Origin: Kitagawia praeruptora
Lineage: Eukaryota; Streptophyta; Magnoliopsida; Apiales; Apiaceae
Reading direction: 5' to 3'
NCBI GenBank assembly: GCA_037693485.1
Contig: CM075349.1
Coordinates: 26,729,501 to 26,793,500, forward strand
Length of the DNA: 64,000 nt
The notes below the pieces were generated by a model. The model saw only the letters and a list, made by a program, of their open reading frames with translations, did not search any database and was not told the DNA's origin. This document shows, piece after piece, positions 11,477-21,324 of this stretch; position 1 is the first letter of the stretch; the number at the start of each line of letters is the position of its first letter. The position numbers and the translations under genes were made by a program.

Positions 11477-12781
11477 ACCACCCATAGCGTTGATATTAAT
11501 CAATTCTCTAATGGAGGATGATGAAGGTAGAATTCTTCATGTAGAAGTAACAACGGAGAAGCTGGAAGGTTTCCCACAAAGAGGTTCCCCCTGATACAAG
11601 CCCCACAAACATAAAAAATTGGAATACACGGATACCTCAAAGAAGGAATTGTAGAAGGAGCTTATGGTTACAATACCAATGAGATTCTGGGAGATATGCT
11701 ACCGAACAAAGAACATGGTACGAGCAACCTCTCGATCAATATTGAAGAAGATGGTACGAGTTTCATCCATGAACGCCCTAAAAGGAGGAATCGGAAGCTT
11801 TAAAAGCTAAAGGAAAAAGCAAAGCTAACAACGGAATCTTAGTTGGAATGGACTTGGATCTGCATACACCAAGACAATGGAAGGAAATTAAGGGTGGCTT
11901 CCCCAGGATGATGCTATTAACAACTTCTACTATGGAGGATGGAGAAAACCTGAAACACTCGGCAAAAGGCATACTATGGGGTATTGGTTGAAGCACCTAA
12001 GCGGAGGCCAAAGAAAGGAGGTTTTATCATCTAGACAAAGAAAATGGTTGCATATCTCCCATTCATAAGGAGGAGCATGGCTTCCCATAACTTGTTGAAA
12101 CTACGACGAGACGTGTATAGCCAGCTTCACAGATGTCCATTTACACTTTTGCTAAAAGAGGATGAGAAGAGAATATGATTCAATATTGGTCATGGACAAA
12201 CTACACCGAGGAATTGGGGGGTAGTGGATACCAGGCTACATGGAGGATTTCTAAGATGCACCCTATTTTTAAATGAGAAGATGTACAAAGGAGGTTCAGG
12301 TTCGCAATCCCTTAGCGGCCTTCAGCCTCAGGATCCCTTACTGGGTTACAACGACAAAACTCGACATAAAACATGATCTTCAACAATTAACATGGTCGGT
12401 TGTAAAGGTGGTCACAATTATATCCATGGCATACATCTGGAGTAAGATCTTAAAGGAATTATGTTGAATAACTAGAGACCGAGAATGTTATGGAATATTG
12501 TTTTTCGAACTTGGAACATGAAGGAGATCATTGAAAAAACATATTGGGTGGCAAGGATATAATCATCAGGATGTAGAAATGTGTAAGGATGGCAGGTATA
12601 TGTGGGTGTACGTGCATCAAACGTAACCTGCCAAAAATTTAATTGAGGCAACCACGACGTAGGGGTACTACAACCGAACCCCGGAGGTTCAAGAATGGAA
12701 ATTATTGAATCATCATCGAGGAAAAATAACACGATCTTTCTTGGAAGGAATTTTACGAGTAGTAGCCACTTCACCTATGAT

Positions 12782-12826
12782 ACCTCTTGTTTCTTACAAT
12801 GAGTACGCTCACGTAAGCTTAGAGGT
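12782..12826 (+). repeat. Type A hairpin, copy 3
   Basis: ACCTCT/AGAGGT outer stem, CTTAC/GTAAG inner stem, tip GAGTACGCTC closing with a T-G wobble. It is followed 75 bp later by a type B hairpin, in the same arrangement as at the true 3' end of the element (copy 6). Confidence 0.65.
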
Positions 12827-12867
12827 TCAGGATGAAAGTTGATTGAACCTGATTGCGGATTACATAA

Positions 12868-12910
12868 GGTTCCTCTTGCATGTAATGGCTGCAAGGAACC
12901 GGGGGGTAGT
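12868..12910 (+). repeat. Type B hairpin on internal polypurine tract
   Basis: GGTTCCT..TGCA (12868-12880) pairs with TGCAAGGAACC (12890-12900), directly followed by GGGGGGTAGT. The same layout stands before the 3' LTR at 23444, so this is an internal copy of the terminal module, but no LTR follows it here. Confidence 0.65.
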
Positions 12911-13119
12911 GAATGGTATACTGCCCACGATGGTATCTTGAAAGTGGTAAATTTTTAACCGAACGGAACTTTCACGCAATGAATGGGTCAGGACCATGAG
13001 ATCCTTGAGGTTCTGGTATACGAACCTCTATTGGAATCTAATTCTAAGGTACCCCTGGAAGCTAGGCCAGGTAGCATATGCGGATTGGATTTCTTGAACT
13101 GGTTTAGAAAGGATTTCTT

Positions 13120-13412
13120 ATGTGTGGATTATGCATGAGCTGGATTTATAGCATATGGATTATATGCTAAAAGAATGGAACGCATGAGGTTTATGGGAGA
13201 ATGGATGGGATCGCATGTGGACTACATGCGTAAGGTAGTATTGGAGGTACATGGATTATGTGCTAATTGATTACACGGACTATATGGAACATGTATGGAT
13301 TATACATGAATTGCGTGTGGATTACGTGCGCAAAGCGTGAACATGTATGGATTATACATGAATCAAGGAAGGAACATGTATGGATTATATATGAACAAAT
13401 GTGGATTACATA
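13120..13412 (+). repeat. Array of GGATT-loop hairpins
   Basis: At least seven to eight short hairpins share a GGATT (once GGACT) loop with different stems. Examples are TAGCATAT-GGATT-ATATGCTA (13149-13169), CGCATGT-GGACT-ACATGCG (13212-13230), GTACAT-GGATT-ATGTGC (13248-13264), CATGTAT-GGATT-ATACATG (13290-13308), GCGTGT-GGATT-ACGTGC (13313-13329), and further copies at about 13342, 13376 and 13397. Both arms vary together. Confidence 0.7.
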
Positions 13413-13600
13413 TGAATGGATTGGAACTACAAGGCAGGAAGGTCCTGGGGAAACTAGGGCAACAAGGTTCCCTTATATTGGAGGTTCACTCGCTTGAACC
13501 CTGAAAAGACGTAATGCCATCAAACTTCCATGTAATCAAGTTGGTGGATAACCAACCCCGTTATAGGATTTATATATAGCTGTGGAAGCTACGTTCAAAT

Positions 13601-13870
13601 TGGCAAATGGCTTCGCCATGACCCCAAGGAAACTGGGTGAGTGAGGTCCTAATCTTGGAAATTGGAACGCTAAGGGTATTAGCGGTGTAAGAAAATCACA
13701 CGGGATTGGCAAATAGCTTCGCCACGACCCAGGGAAACTGGGTGAGCGAAGTCCAACTCAAGGATATTGGAATGCTAAGGAAATTAGCATTGGGAGGAAA
13801 TCACATGGAACCTCGTTGAGGGAATCTCCGAGGATGGAACCTGGTTGAGGGAAACTCCCAGGATGGAACC
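13601..13870 (+). repeat. Two-unit ~105 bp tandem repeat
   Basis: Two diverged units each contain ttggcaaat(g/a)gcttcgcca, then gaaactgggtgag and later ggaa(t/c)gctaagg. They are followed by three copies of a shorter motif ggaacctsgttgagggaa. The first unit forms a small stem ATGGC-TTC-GCCAT. Confidence 0.6.
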
Positions 13871-14234
13871 TCGTTAATGGGAATTCTTTATGCATTCTAG
13901 GTCTGATCCCGTAGACCGGTCTAAGATTAGGGGTTTAGTCGGTAAGAGGATCTAGCTTATATCAGTGGAAGCCCGAGGGGTAAGGCATGGGCGCTCATCT
14001 GTGAAATATTTTTTATGACTTGATTAAAACTATGATCACTTTATCTTTGCCTTTATTTGCTTAACTGCTGTGAATGACTATGTGTACTTATATGCTCTAT
14101 GTGCTATGCGTACTTACGTGCTTCATGTCTTATGTTCGCATGTCTTCTTTATGTGTTCTTGTGTTATTGTTTACGTGACCCTAGTTCTTTAATATAATAT
14201 AGGTTATGCCAAAGAACTCTAGAGGTAGTACGTG

Positions 14235-15007
14235 TGTTGTGCCCAAAATCTCCATGGACTAGATTTAGGCCCATTAGGCTTAAGGGTCCAATCCATATGA
14301 GTAATATGGGTTATGATTGAGGTCCCTTAAGATAAATGGGGCCAAATAGCATGTGAAATGGATCTAGACAGGTTCAGGTTCCTAAAAAGACAGGTTCCCG
14401 AAAGACAGCTTCCTGCAGACAGCTTCCCGAGAAACAGGTTCCTGAGAGACAGTTTCCTGTACGAGAACAGATTTATTCCAGCAGAATTCTAGTATAATTA
14501 AGCCTCCTATTCTTTAGGAGCAAGTCATGAACATCAACTCCTTATTGGAATGTATTCCTTGGGCACAGATGATCCTTGAATACATCTAATAGGACGAGAA
14601 CTTGTAAACATACTCCTAGTCGGACTAGAACTCGAGTTCTATTCGACTTAGGTCGCCTATTCGTGGCTGAAATCTGGAGAAAAGGAGTTCCCCACGAATT
14701 AGGAACCTAGTTTATTGCCGCCTAACCAGACTTCTAGTCTAAAAAGAACTACGTGAACTTGATCCCTATAAATACAAGGGTACGTAGGCACCTTGAGAAG
14801 ATGTTTTACAAGCCTCGCAATACACCTACGAGATTCTTGAGAACACACGACACAAGCCTCAAAGGAACTCGCGAGATTCTTGTAAACACTCTCGAGCTCA
14901 GTTCAACCCCTACAAAAAACCTCCATTCTCCATAGATTAGTTGATCGTTAGCCTTTACAACTCACCATAAACCTCTCAAAAGTTGTTACGAAATCCACTC
15001 ATCAACA
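14235..15007 (+). repeat. 5' LTR of the nested element
   Basis: 773 bp. It contains a short tandem run of agacaggttcccgaa-like units at about 14380-14460 and a TATA box at 14767. The first 50 bases are recognisably related to the outer LTR (both TGTTGTG.CCAAAATC). Confidence 0.9.
14767..14774 (+). promoter_or_regulatory. TATA box of the nested LTR
   Basis: TATAAATA followed by caagggtacgtaggcac, paralleling the outer LTR. A second copy lies at 20638 in the 3' LTR. Confidence 0.55.
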
Positions 15008-15025
15008 TTGGCGCTAGAAGGAGGG
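15008..15025 (+). other. Primer binding site, nested element
   Basis: TTGGCGCTAGAAGGAGGG immediately follows the LTR end CA and is shared with the outer element. The TTG here reads in frame into gag but is not its start. Confidence 0.65.
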
Positions 15026-15052
15026 CAGAGTTATCATCTTAAGAGTGGAAAG

Positions 15053-16504
15053 ATGGCAGGCAGTTCTGATAGCGAAGCAACACAATCTGTAGAGAAAGAT
15101 CAAACCCCGAAAGTGAAGAAGATTACTCCTGCTGACGTCCTAGAGCATCTAAAGTCGATTGAAGAAAGGCTTACAACCCTTGAACAAATAACACCGAAGA
15201 AGAAGAAGAAGTCGAAGTTAGCAGCTGGTAAGAAGGGTAAAAAAGCTAAGATTAATCCCAAGCAGTTAGGCGTCGATGAAGAAGAACGTGAAGAAAAGGC
15301 CGAGGAGGAGATCGAAGACCCAAAGAAAGATACTCAAGGTGAAGAAGATGGTGAACCGAAGGATAAACAACCTCCTGTTAAGGAACCTTCCATCGAGATA
15401 ATTAAAGATGATTCAAGTTCAGTCGAGATCGCGAACGATTCGTGTATAGCAGATTCACAGGAAGTCGATGATAAAGATAAGGAAGCAAAGGATGGTGGAG
15501 CTGGTGATTTGAATGCTGAAGACATCAAGAAGATTCTAGTGAAACTCAAGGAAGAAAAGCAGTCAATAACAGGTGCGATGACCTCATCTCCATTCACCAA
15601 GAAGGTTAGAAAATCTCCGTTACCTAAATCCTATCGTATGTCAAACGAGTTTAAATTTGATGGCACTACGGATCCTGTGGAGTATCTGGGTCGTTTCAAT
15701 ACCGAGATGGAATTTTATCAAGTTAAGGAGCCAACAAGGTGTAGATTATTGGCTGCAACCTTTCATGGTGGAGCTCATCAGTGGTTTAAGAGGTTACCAT
15801 CAGATTCTATAGATTCTTGGGAAAATATGGGGAAGCTCTTTGTTACTCAATTTAGAGCTTCCGTGACTTTTGCACCCCCAACCAATACCTTGGCCAACAT
15901 CAAGCAGAGAGCAGGTGAGACCTTGACAGAGTACCTCAAACGTTTTAATGCAGAGGTTCCCAGAGTTAAGAAAGCTCCTGACGAGGTCATTATGAGCTTC
16001 CTGATTGCTGGAGTTAGAGCTGGTTCAGACTTCTGGAAGGAGTTACAAGTACGTGAACCTGGTACACTAGTTGATTTCTACAAACAAGCTGAACTATATA
16101 AGTGTGTGGAAGAATCCTTGTTGAAGTTAAGAGAAACAGAAGATCTTGGAGATGAAGCTAGTCACAAAGGAAGCAAGCGAGAGAGGTCTCCAAGCCCGCA
16201 AGCATATGTTATTGGGGATCGAGCTTCCTCCAAAAGAAGTAAAGCAAATTTGAAGACAAAGTGCGATAGTTATACCTCTTTGGTTGCTCCAGTGGACCAC
16301 ATCTTCACGGTTTATGGGAAAGAAGGAATATTTGTAAAGCCTGCACCTTTACCAATAGGAGCAAGGAAAGATCTAAAGAAATATTGTGACTTCCATGAGG
16401 ATAATTGCCATGATACTTCCGAATGCAGAGCATTGAAAGACCAAATTGAGGAATTGATTGAAGCCGGGAAGCTCGCGGAATGGATAGCTCGAGGTGACCA
16501 GTAG
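15053..16504 (+). CDS. Retrotransposon Gag (Ty3/gypsy, Tat/Ogre-like)
   Basis: 483 residues from the ATG at 15053. I chose this start over an upstream in-frame TTG at 15008 because that TTG lies in the primer binding site. Residues ~1-160 are Lys/Glu-rich and low in complexity (KKKKKS, GEEDGEPKDK), probably disordered. Residues ~195-360 are a retrotransposon gag domain: FKFDGTTDPVEYLGRFNTEM, HQWFKRLPSDSI, FVTQFRASV, GETLTEYLKRFNAEV. Near the C-terminus YCDFHEDNCHDTSECRALK (about 440-460) is the C/H-rich motif common in Tat/Ogre gags. The protein would form the virus-like particle in the cytoplasm. It ends in a stop with no protease following, so the element depends on another element for pol. 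The reading frame is intact, suggesting recent or continuing selection. Confidence 0.88.
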   Translation: MAGSSDSEATQSVEKDQTPKVKKITPADVLEHLKSIEERLTTLEQITPKKKKKSKLAAGKKGKKAKINPKQLGVDEEEREEKAEEEIEDPKKDTQGEEDGEPKDKQPPVKEPSIEIIKDDSSSVEIANDSCIADSQEVDDKDKEAKDGGAGDLNAEDIKKILVKLKEEKQSITGAMTSSPFTKKVRKSPLPKSYRMSNEFKFDGTTDPVEYLGRFNTEMEFYQVKEPTRCRLLAATFHGGAHQWFKRLPSDSIDSWENMGKLFVTQFRASVTFAPPTNTLANIKQRAGETLTEYLKRFNAEVPRVKKAPDEVIMSFLIAGVRAGSDFWKELQVREPGTLVDFYKQAELYKCVEESLLKLRETEDLGDEASHKGSKRERSPSPQAYVIGDRASSKRSKANLKTKCDSYTSLVAPVDHIFTVYGKEGIFVKPAPLPIGARKDLKKYCDFHEDNCHDTSECRALKDQIEELIEAGKLAEWIARGDQ

Positions 16505-16765
16505 TTGAAAGTTTGAGAGCTTCCTTAAAGTATAGTTGAGAGACCTTTATTTATATATGTATTTCCTTCTTAGAACTGGGGGGTAGTGCATGTATACCTT
16601 CCTAGCAAGTAAACCTATTTCTTTCGAGTAGTTTTCAACGAAATTATGAGTAGTTCTTTTCCTTGTATTACGTCATACATGAGCTTATATTTAGCTTGTA
16701 AAACAAGGAACATACCTCATTCAATTCAGTGACCTGCGAGAAATACCTCACAAATAATTTCTTTA

Positions 16766-16816
16766 AGTATCTCTTGTTTCTTACAATGAGTTAGCTCGCG
16801 TAAGCTTAGAGGTACT
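16766..16816 (+). repeat. Type A hairpin, copy 4 (nested element)
   Basis: AGTATCTCT pairs with AGAGGTACT (one T-G), with inner CTTAC/GTAAG and tip GAGTTAGCTC (one wobble). This is the only copy inside the nested element, showing that both families carry the structure. Confidence 0.65.
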
Positions 16817-17098
16817 GTATTGGGATATTTGTATAGAGGTTCATTCTCAGCATGTTTCGTAAGAAGATAAAGAAGAAAGGAGAAGACATGTTAAAGCTAC
16901 AAGCAAGAATGATGTGAAGAGGTTATAGTATTTATTCGAGCGTTAAAGAAAATTCGACATAGTTGAAGATTTTGATGAAGAGTATCTACAAGAATATGAT
17001 ATGAGCATCTTGAAGAAAACACACAGTACTCAACTTCATGGATGAATATTCAACGACTTATTAGAAATTATCGAAGAATTGTGAAGCTTCTTGGAGTT

Positions 17099-17143
17099 AG
17101 TTCTTCATCAAAGACAAGCTTCCCTGAAGAACTGGGGGGTAGT
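17099..17143 (+). repeat. Type B hairpin on internal polypurine tract
   Basis: A perfect 9-bp stem AGTTCTTCA (17099-17107) / TGAAGAACT (17125-17133) abuts GGGGGGTAGT. The stem sequence differs on both arms from the site before the LTR. Confidence 0.6.
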
Positions 17144-17619
17144 ACAATTACTATAGCACATGGTACTTTGAAAGTTGAGGATTTCAAAGTTTTGAGAATT
17201 CAGACCAGGAACCTCACCACCAGGTCCAGGAAGCTCGCGATTTGATTCAGGAACCTCACGGCTAGGATGCAGTTTGGAAACCTCATAGCTCATATTTGGT
17301 TCAGGAACCTTGAGGATTGATTTGGTCTAGTATCTTGAAGAGCAGCATGCTTGCATCATGAACACGTCAATGAGTTTCCAAATCTTAACGGATGCTTCCA
17401 CTTCACATCTGATCAGTCTACAGAAAGATCCAGGTGATGCCTCTCCTTTTATGCTAAGATACTCGTAGAAAACCTCCCAGGTACGCTCAGCAAACTCTTA
17501 CTATACCTAAAGCATGCTTAAACATCTATGATATTGTGGTCGTATATGCGATAAAGTTATGATTATGTATTGATTATGTTTCTAGATGTTAGAATGCACA
17601 TGTACCTAACATATAACAG

Positions 17620-17775
17620 GTTCCTTATATTTACCTGCATCTCGTAGGTTCCTTGATATTTACCTGCACCTCGCAGGTTCCTTGATATTTACCTGTAGCT
17701 TACAGGTTCCATGTATTTACCTTTAGTTAACAGGCTTTGTGTTACTCACCTGAAGCTCGTAGGTAACAGCTTCCA
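17620..17775 (+). repeat. ~37-bp minisatellite
   Basis: Four to five diverged units of aggttccttgatatttacct followed by gcacctcgc or similar. They lie in the non-coding part of the nested element. Confidence 0.7.
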
Positions 17776-18014
17776 GGTCTAGTTGCATTTATATGTGTCT
17801 AGTAGATTCCTTGTTATTTTCCTGTAACTGACATCTTGCAGATTCATTCATATATACTTGAAGCTTATATGTAACAGCTTCCAAGTTCATTGACATTTGT
17901 TAGAAGCCAATTGTTGATAGTTTCTGATTAGCAGCTTCCTACTTGAAGTTCTCAACCAGCCGATACCTGAATAGAAGAAAATGTGCTTATAGCAAGAGCT
18001 CCATGCCTGTAGAG

Positions 18015-18365
18015 GATTAATCCAGTGCCCTTATGGATTCTCTATGTGCCCGTATAGGTTCACTTAGAGCCTATAAGGATTCACTTGATGTCACAAAAGA
18101 ATTCACTTAGTGCCCAACCAGATTCTCTTCGTGCTCTTGCCATGATTCACCTAGAGCCCGGATGGATTCACTTTGTGCTCCCTAAAGCCAAAAGGATTCA
18201 TTTGATGCCTAGTCGAATTCTTTAAGTGCCCTTCTCAGGATTCACTTAAAGCTCAACTGGATTCGTCTTATGCCCTGTCAAGGATTCACTTAGCGCCCAA
18301 TTGAATTCTCTAAGTGCCCTTCCCAGGATTCACCTAGAGCTCAATTGGATTCGCCTTGTGCCCTC
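18015..18365 (+). repeat. Minisatellite of ~38-bp units
   Basis: About nine diverged units alternate gattcacttagtgccc and aattggattcgctttgtgcc. Related to the array at 19585. Confidence 0.75.
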
Positions 18366-19004
18366 ATCAAAGTGATATATATATGAATACTCCCACTTAT
18401 AAAGCTTGTATATGATCGAAACAGTTTATAGCTACAGCTTCCAAGTTCAGTGATATTCAACCGAAACAAGCAGTTTTCAGTCAACCACTTCAACAAGCTA
18501 TAGGAGGTTCACGCATCATGACAGCTCGGGGGGTAGCTCAATTCCTCTATGTAAGCTTGCACTGAGAAGAGCTTCCATCTTCCAGTTTCAGTAACGGAAC
18601 CTCAATCCGAACCGGCACAATGAAACACAGATAAGTTTTACTTTCATGCCTTTATATCCTTAACTATCATGCACATTTTATGTCAACGAGATCTTATATT
18701 CTGTCATGCTTAGATGCATAAAGCTTTTAACGCGCATATTGCATGATCTTTAGAAATGAAATTTATGTGAGCTTATACTTAGGATGTTATCATGCCTTAT
18801 AGGTTTATAGCTTACATAACATATATGCTTAGTTTATGATCTCGAACGTGTTAGTTGAATCAGTCAAGTAGATAATTGATATGCCACTTGAGAAGGTAGC
18901 AACATATATAATGTAGATAATCATTCATACATGCATACATGCATCACTTATATGTGAGCTCTTTAGCTCGTATTACTAATCCATTTTCTCTAGTTTTCTT
19001 AGTA
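18366..19004 (+). other. Nested element spacer
   Basis: AT-rich, no gene recognised. One G-run (cggggggtagct) lies at about 18529 without a clear stem. Confidence 0.4.
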
Positions 19005-19510
19005 TTGTGCCCAAAATCACCATGGGCTAGAATTAGACCTATTAAGTCGTAGGTTCCAATCAACAAGTATTGTATGAGCCAGGAGATAGATTGTCTCCAG
19101 TACCAGATATGATGATCAAACGTAGAGATATGAGCACTAGCTGAGAAGACAGTCAAGAGATTATGAGTATCAAGACGTTCTTGATAAACCAGTAGCTGAG
19201 CAGATTACGAATGGATCAGGTTCCTCCCCGCAGAAGAGCCCGAGTCAGCCTAGCAGCAACAATGAGGATAGAAAGAAGTACATGGGAACCACAGAAAGGC
19301 TCCCCAGACTAACAAATTTGCTATTTGTGCAGGTACAGTTCCCTGTAGAGAGGTTCTTGAGAACCAAGTTCCGAGACATAGGTTCCTGAGCACCAGGTTC
19401 CTGAGCATAGATAACAGAAAGATCTAGAAGCCAGCCAGACAGATGCCGACTTATTATTGGAGAGTACTCCTAGGACACAGCTGATCCTAGATTACCTCTA
19501 ATAGACAGCA
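19005..19510 (+). repeat. Decayed internal LTR copy
   Basis: TTGTGCCCAAAATCACCATGG at 19013 followed by gctagaattagacctattaag matches the start of the element's own LTR. Further on, ggttcctgagcaccaggttc and gacttattattggagag...cctctaatagacag match later LTR segments in the same order. Identity is much lower than between the two terminal LTRs, so it is an old third copy within the interior. Confidence 0.65.
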
Positions 19511-19584
19511 TGCACAAGACAGTCAGATGAAAAGCAGCTTATCAGATGAAGCAACCTCTCGATCAATTAAGTTATGATTTTCAA

Positions 19585-19970
19585 GGTTAACCTCGTGCCC
19601 TTTTAAGGATTCATTTAGTGCCCTATTGGATTCGTTTTGTGCCCTCAGCATAGGTTCACATAACGCCCAACTAGGTTCACTTTATGCCCTTATTTAGATT
19701 CACATGGTTCCCTTGACAATCTTAAGATTCACCTTATCCCTTTTAAGGATTCATCTAGTGCCCTATTGGATTCGTTTTGTGCCCTCAGCATAGGTTCACA
19801 TAACTCCCAACTAGGTTCACTTTATGCCCTTATTTGGATTCACTTGGTTCCCTTAGCATTCTTAAGGCTCACTTAGTGCCCAATTAGATTCGCTTTGTGG
19901 CCTTGTCAAAGGATTCACTCAGCGCCTAAATTGGATTCACTTTATGCCCTTGTCATGATTCAAGCAAGAA
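19585..19970 (+). repeat. Second minisatellite of the same family
   Basis: Higher-order structure: a block of about 147 bp (gattcatttagtgccctattg ... cttatttagattcac) is repeated once, followed by diverged ~38-bp units resembling those at 18015. Confidence 0.7.
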
Positions 19971-20048
19971 GATAAAGACCCGCATGGTTCACTCAGGAGA
20001 AACATGGGAGCACTGAAGGGATTGGACCTTAAAATATCAGGCTATTTA

Positions 20049-20091
20049 GGTTCCTCTCGCACCCTATGACTTCGAGGAACCGGGGGGTAGT
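20049..20091 (+). repeat. Type B hairpin and PPT of the nested element
   Basis: GGTTCCTC (20049-20056) pairs with GAGGAACC (20074-20081). GGGGGGTAGT (20082-20091) is the polypurine tract directly before the 3' LTR at 20092. Confidence 0.7.
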
Positions 20092-20878
20092 TGTTGTGCC
20101 CAAAATCTCCATGGACTAGATTTAGGCCCATTAGGCTTAAGGGTCCAATCCATATGAGTAATATGGGTTATGATTGAGGTCCCTTAAGATAAATGGGGCC
20201 AAATAGCATGTGAAATGGATCTAGACAGGTTCAGGTTCCCAAAAAGACAGGTTCCCGAAAGACAGCTTCCTGCAGACAGCTTCCCGAGAAACAGGTTCCT
20301 GCAGACAGGTTCCTGAGAGACAGCTTCCTGTACGAGAACAGATTTATTCCAGCAGAATTCTAGTATAATTAAGCCTCCTATTCTTTAGGAGCAAGTCATG
20401 AACATCAACTCCTTATTGGAATGTATTCCTTGGGCACAGATGATCCTTGAATACATCTAATAGGACGAGAACTTGTAAACATACTCCTAGTCGGACTAGA
20501 ACTCGAGTTCTATTCGACTTAGGTCGCCTATTCGTGGCTGAAATCTGGAGAAAAGGAGTTCCCCACAAATTAGGAACCTAGTTTATTGCCGCCTAACCAG
20601 ACTTCTAGTCTAAAAAGAACTACGTGAACTTGATCCCTATAAATACAAGGGTACGTAGGCACCTTGAGAAGATGTTTTACAAGCCTCGCAATACACCTAC
20701 GAGATTCTTGAGAACACACGACACAAGCCTCAAAGGAACTCGCGAGATTCTTGTAAACGCTCTCGAGCTCAGTTCAACCCCTACAAAAAACCTCCATTCT
20801 CCATAGATTAGTTGATCGTTAGCCTTTACAACTCACCATAAACCTCTCAAAAGTTGTTACGAAATCCACTCATCAACA
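20092..20878 (+). repeat. 3' LTR of the nested element
   Basis: 787 bp, ends in CA at 20878, followed by the target duplication acgtg. It differs from the 5' LTR by one extra 14-bp unit in the cagacaggttcctg run and a few substitutions. Confidence 0.9.
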
Positions 20879-20949
20879 ACGTGTATGGACCTGTTAGGTA
20901 GGAACCTTTTAGGTATGAACCTCTTAAGTACGGGCTTCTTCTAGGAGTA

Positions 20950-21216
20950 TGGATTGGATCTGGATTGGATTTAGATCTGGACTGAATTTGGATTTGGATT
21001 GGATTTGGATTGGATTTGGATTTGGATTGGATTTGGATTTGGATTGGATTTGGATCTGGATTGGATTTGGATTTGGATTGGACTTGGATTTGGATTGGAT
21101 TTGGATTTGGATTGGATTTGGATCTGGATTGGATTTGGATTGGATTTGGATTTGGATTGGACTTGGATTTGGATTGGATTTTGATTGGATTTGGATTTGG
21201 ATTTCATGGATTGGAT
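20950..21216 (+). repeat. GGATTT/GGATTG hexamer-based array
   Basis: About 265 bp built from ggattt and ggattg units, giving long reading frames on both strands (repeating WIWIGF or QIQSKSNPN). These frames are repeat artefacts. The unit shares GGATT with the hairpin loops that flank the array. Confidence 0.85.
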
Positions 21217-21219
21217 TTC

Positions 21220-21270
21220 TCATGTATGGATTATGCATGAGTAGGTTTTAACATGTATGGATTATGCATG
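21220..21270 (+). repeat. Two GGATT-loop hairpins
   Basis: TCATGTAT-GGATT-ATGCATGA (21220-21240) and ACATGTAT-GGATT-ATGCATGT (21251-21271), same design as at 13120-13412. They sit on the other side of the nested insertion. Confidence 0.65.
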
Positions 21271-21324
21271 TCATGGGTTCACGTCGATCCTAGGGACACT
21301 AGGTTAGCGAAACTTCCATCAACT

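Larger units (their letters stand above)
9961..13119 (+). other. Outer element interior with recurrent G-run motifs
   Basis: No recognisable protein. Short motifs such as aggttcc/ggaacct and ggggggtag recur throughout. Besides the hairpin sites listed separately, G-runs followed by tag or tgt lie at about 10418 and 12213, without a strong adjoining stem. Confidence 0.5.
16505..17615 (+). other. Nested element, non-coding after gag
   Basis: No coding sequence recognised. It contains G-run motifs ggggggtagt at 16576 and 17134 and the type A and B hairpins listed separately. Confidence 0.5.
14235..20878 (+). mobile_element. Nested gag-only LTR retrotransposon (TR-GAG-like)
   Basis: LTRs at 14235-15007 and 20092-20878 (TGTTGTG...CA) are almost identical apart from a 14-bp tandem gain in the 3' copy and about four substitutions. 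The perfect 5-bp target duplication is acgtg (14230-14234, 20879-20883). A primer binding site and polypurine tract are in place. The only gene is gag (15053-16504); no protease, RT, RNase H or integrase can be seen in the remaining 3.6 kb. It matches the described class of terminal-repeat retrotransposons with a gag domain. It sits in the same orientation inside the related outer element and is as young as, or younger than, its host by LTR similarity. Confidence 0.9.

Noticed and set aside
15008..15052. N-terminal extension of gag starting at TTG
   Set aside because: This TTG is part of the primer binding site directly after the LTR; the ATG at 15053 is the sensible start.
20924..21251. Long overlapping reading frames on both strands
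   Set aside because: They are produced by the GGATTT/GGATTG hexamer array and have no protein-like composition.
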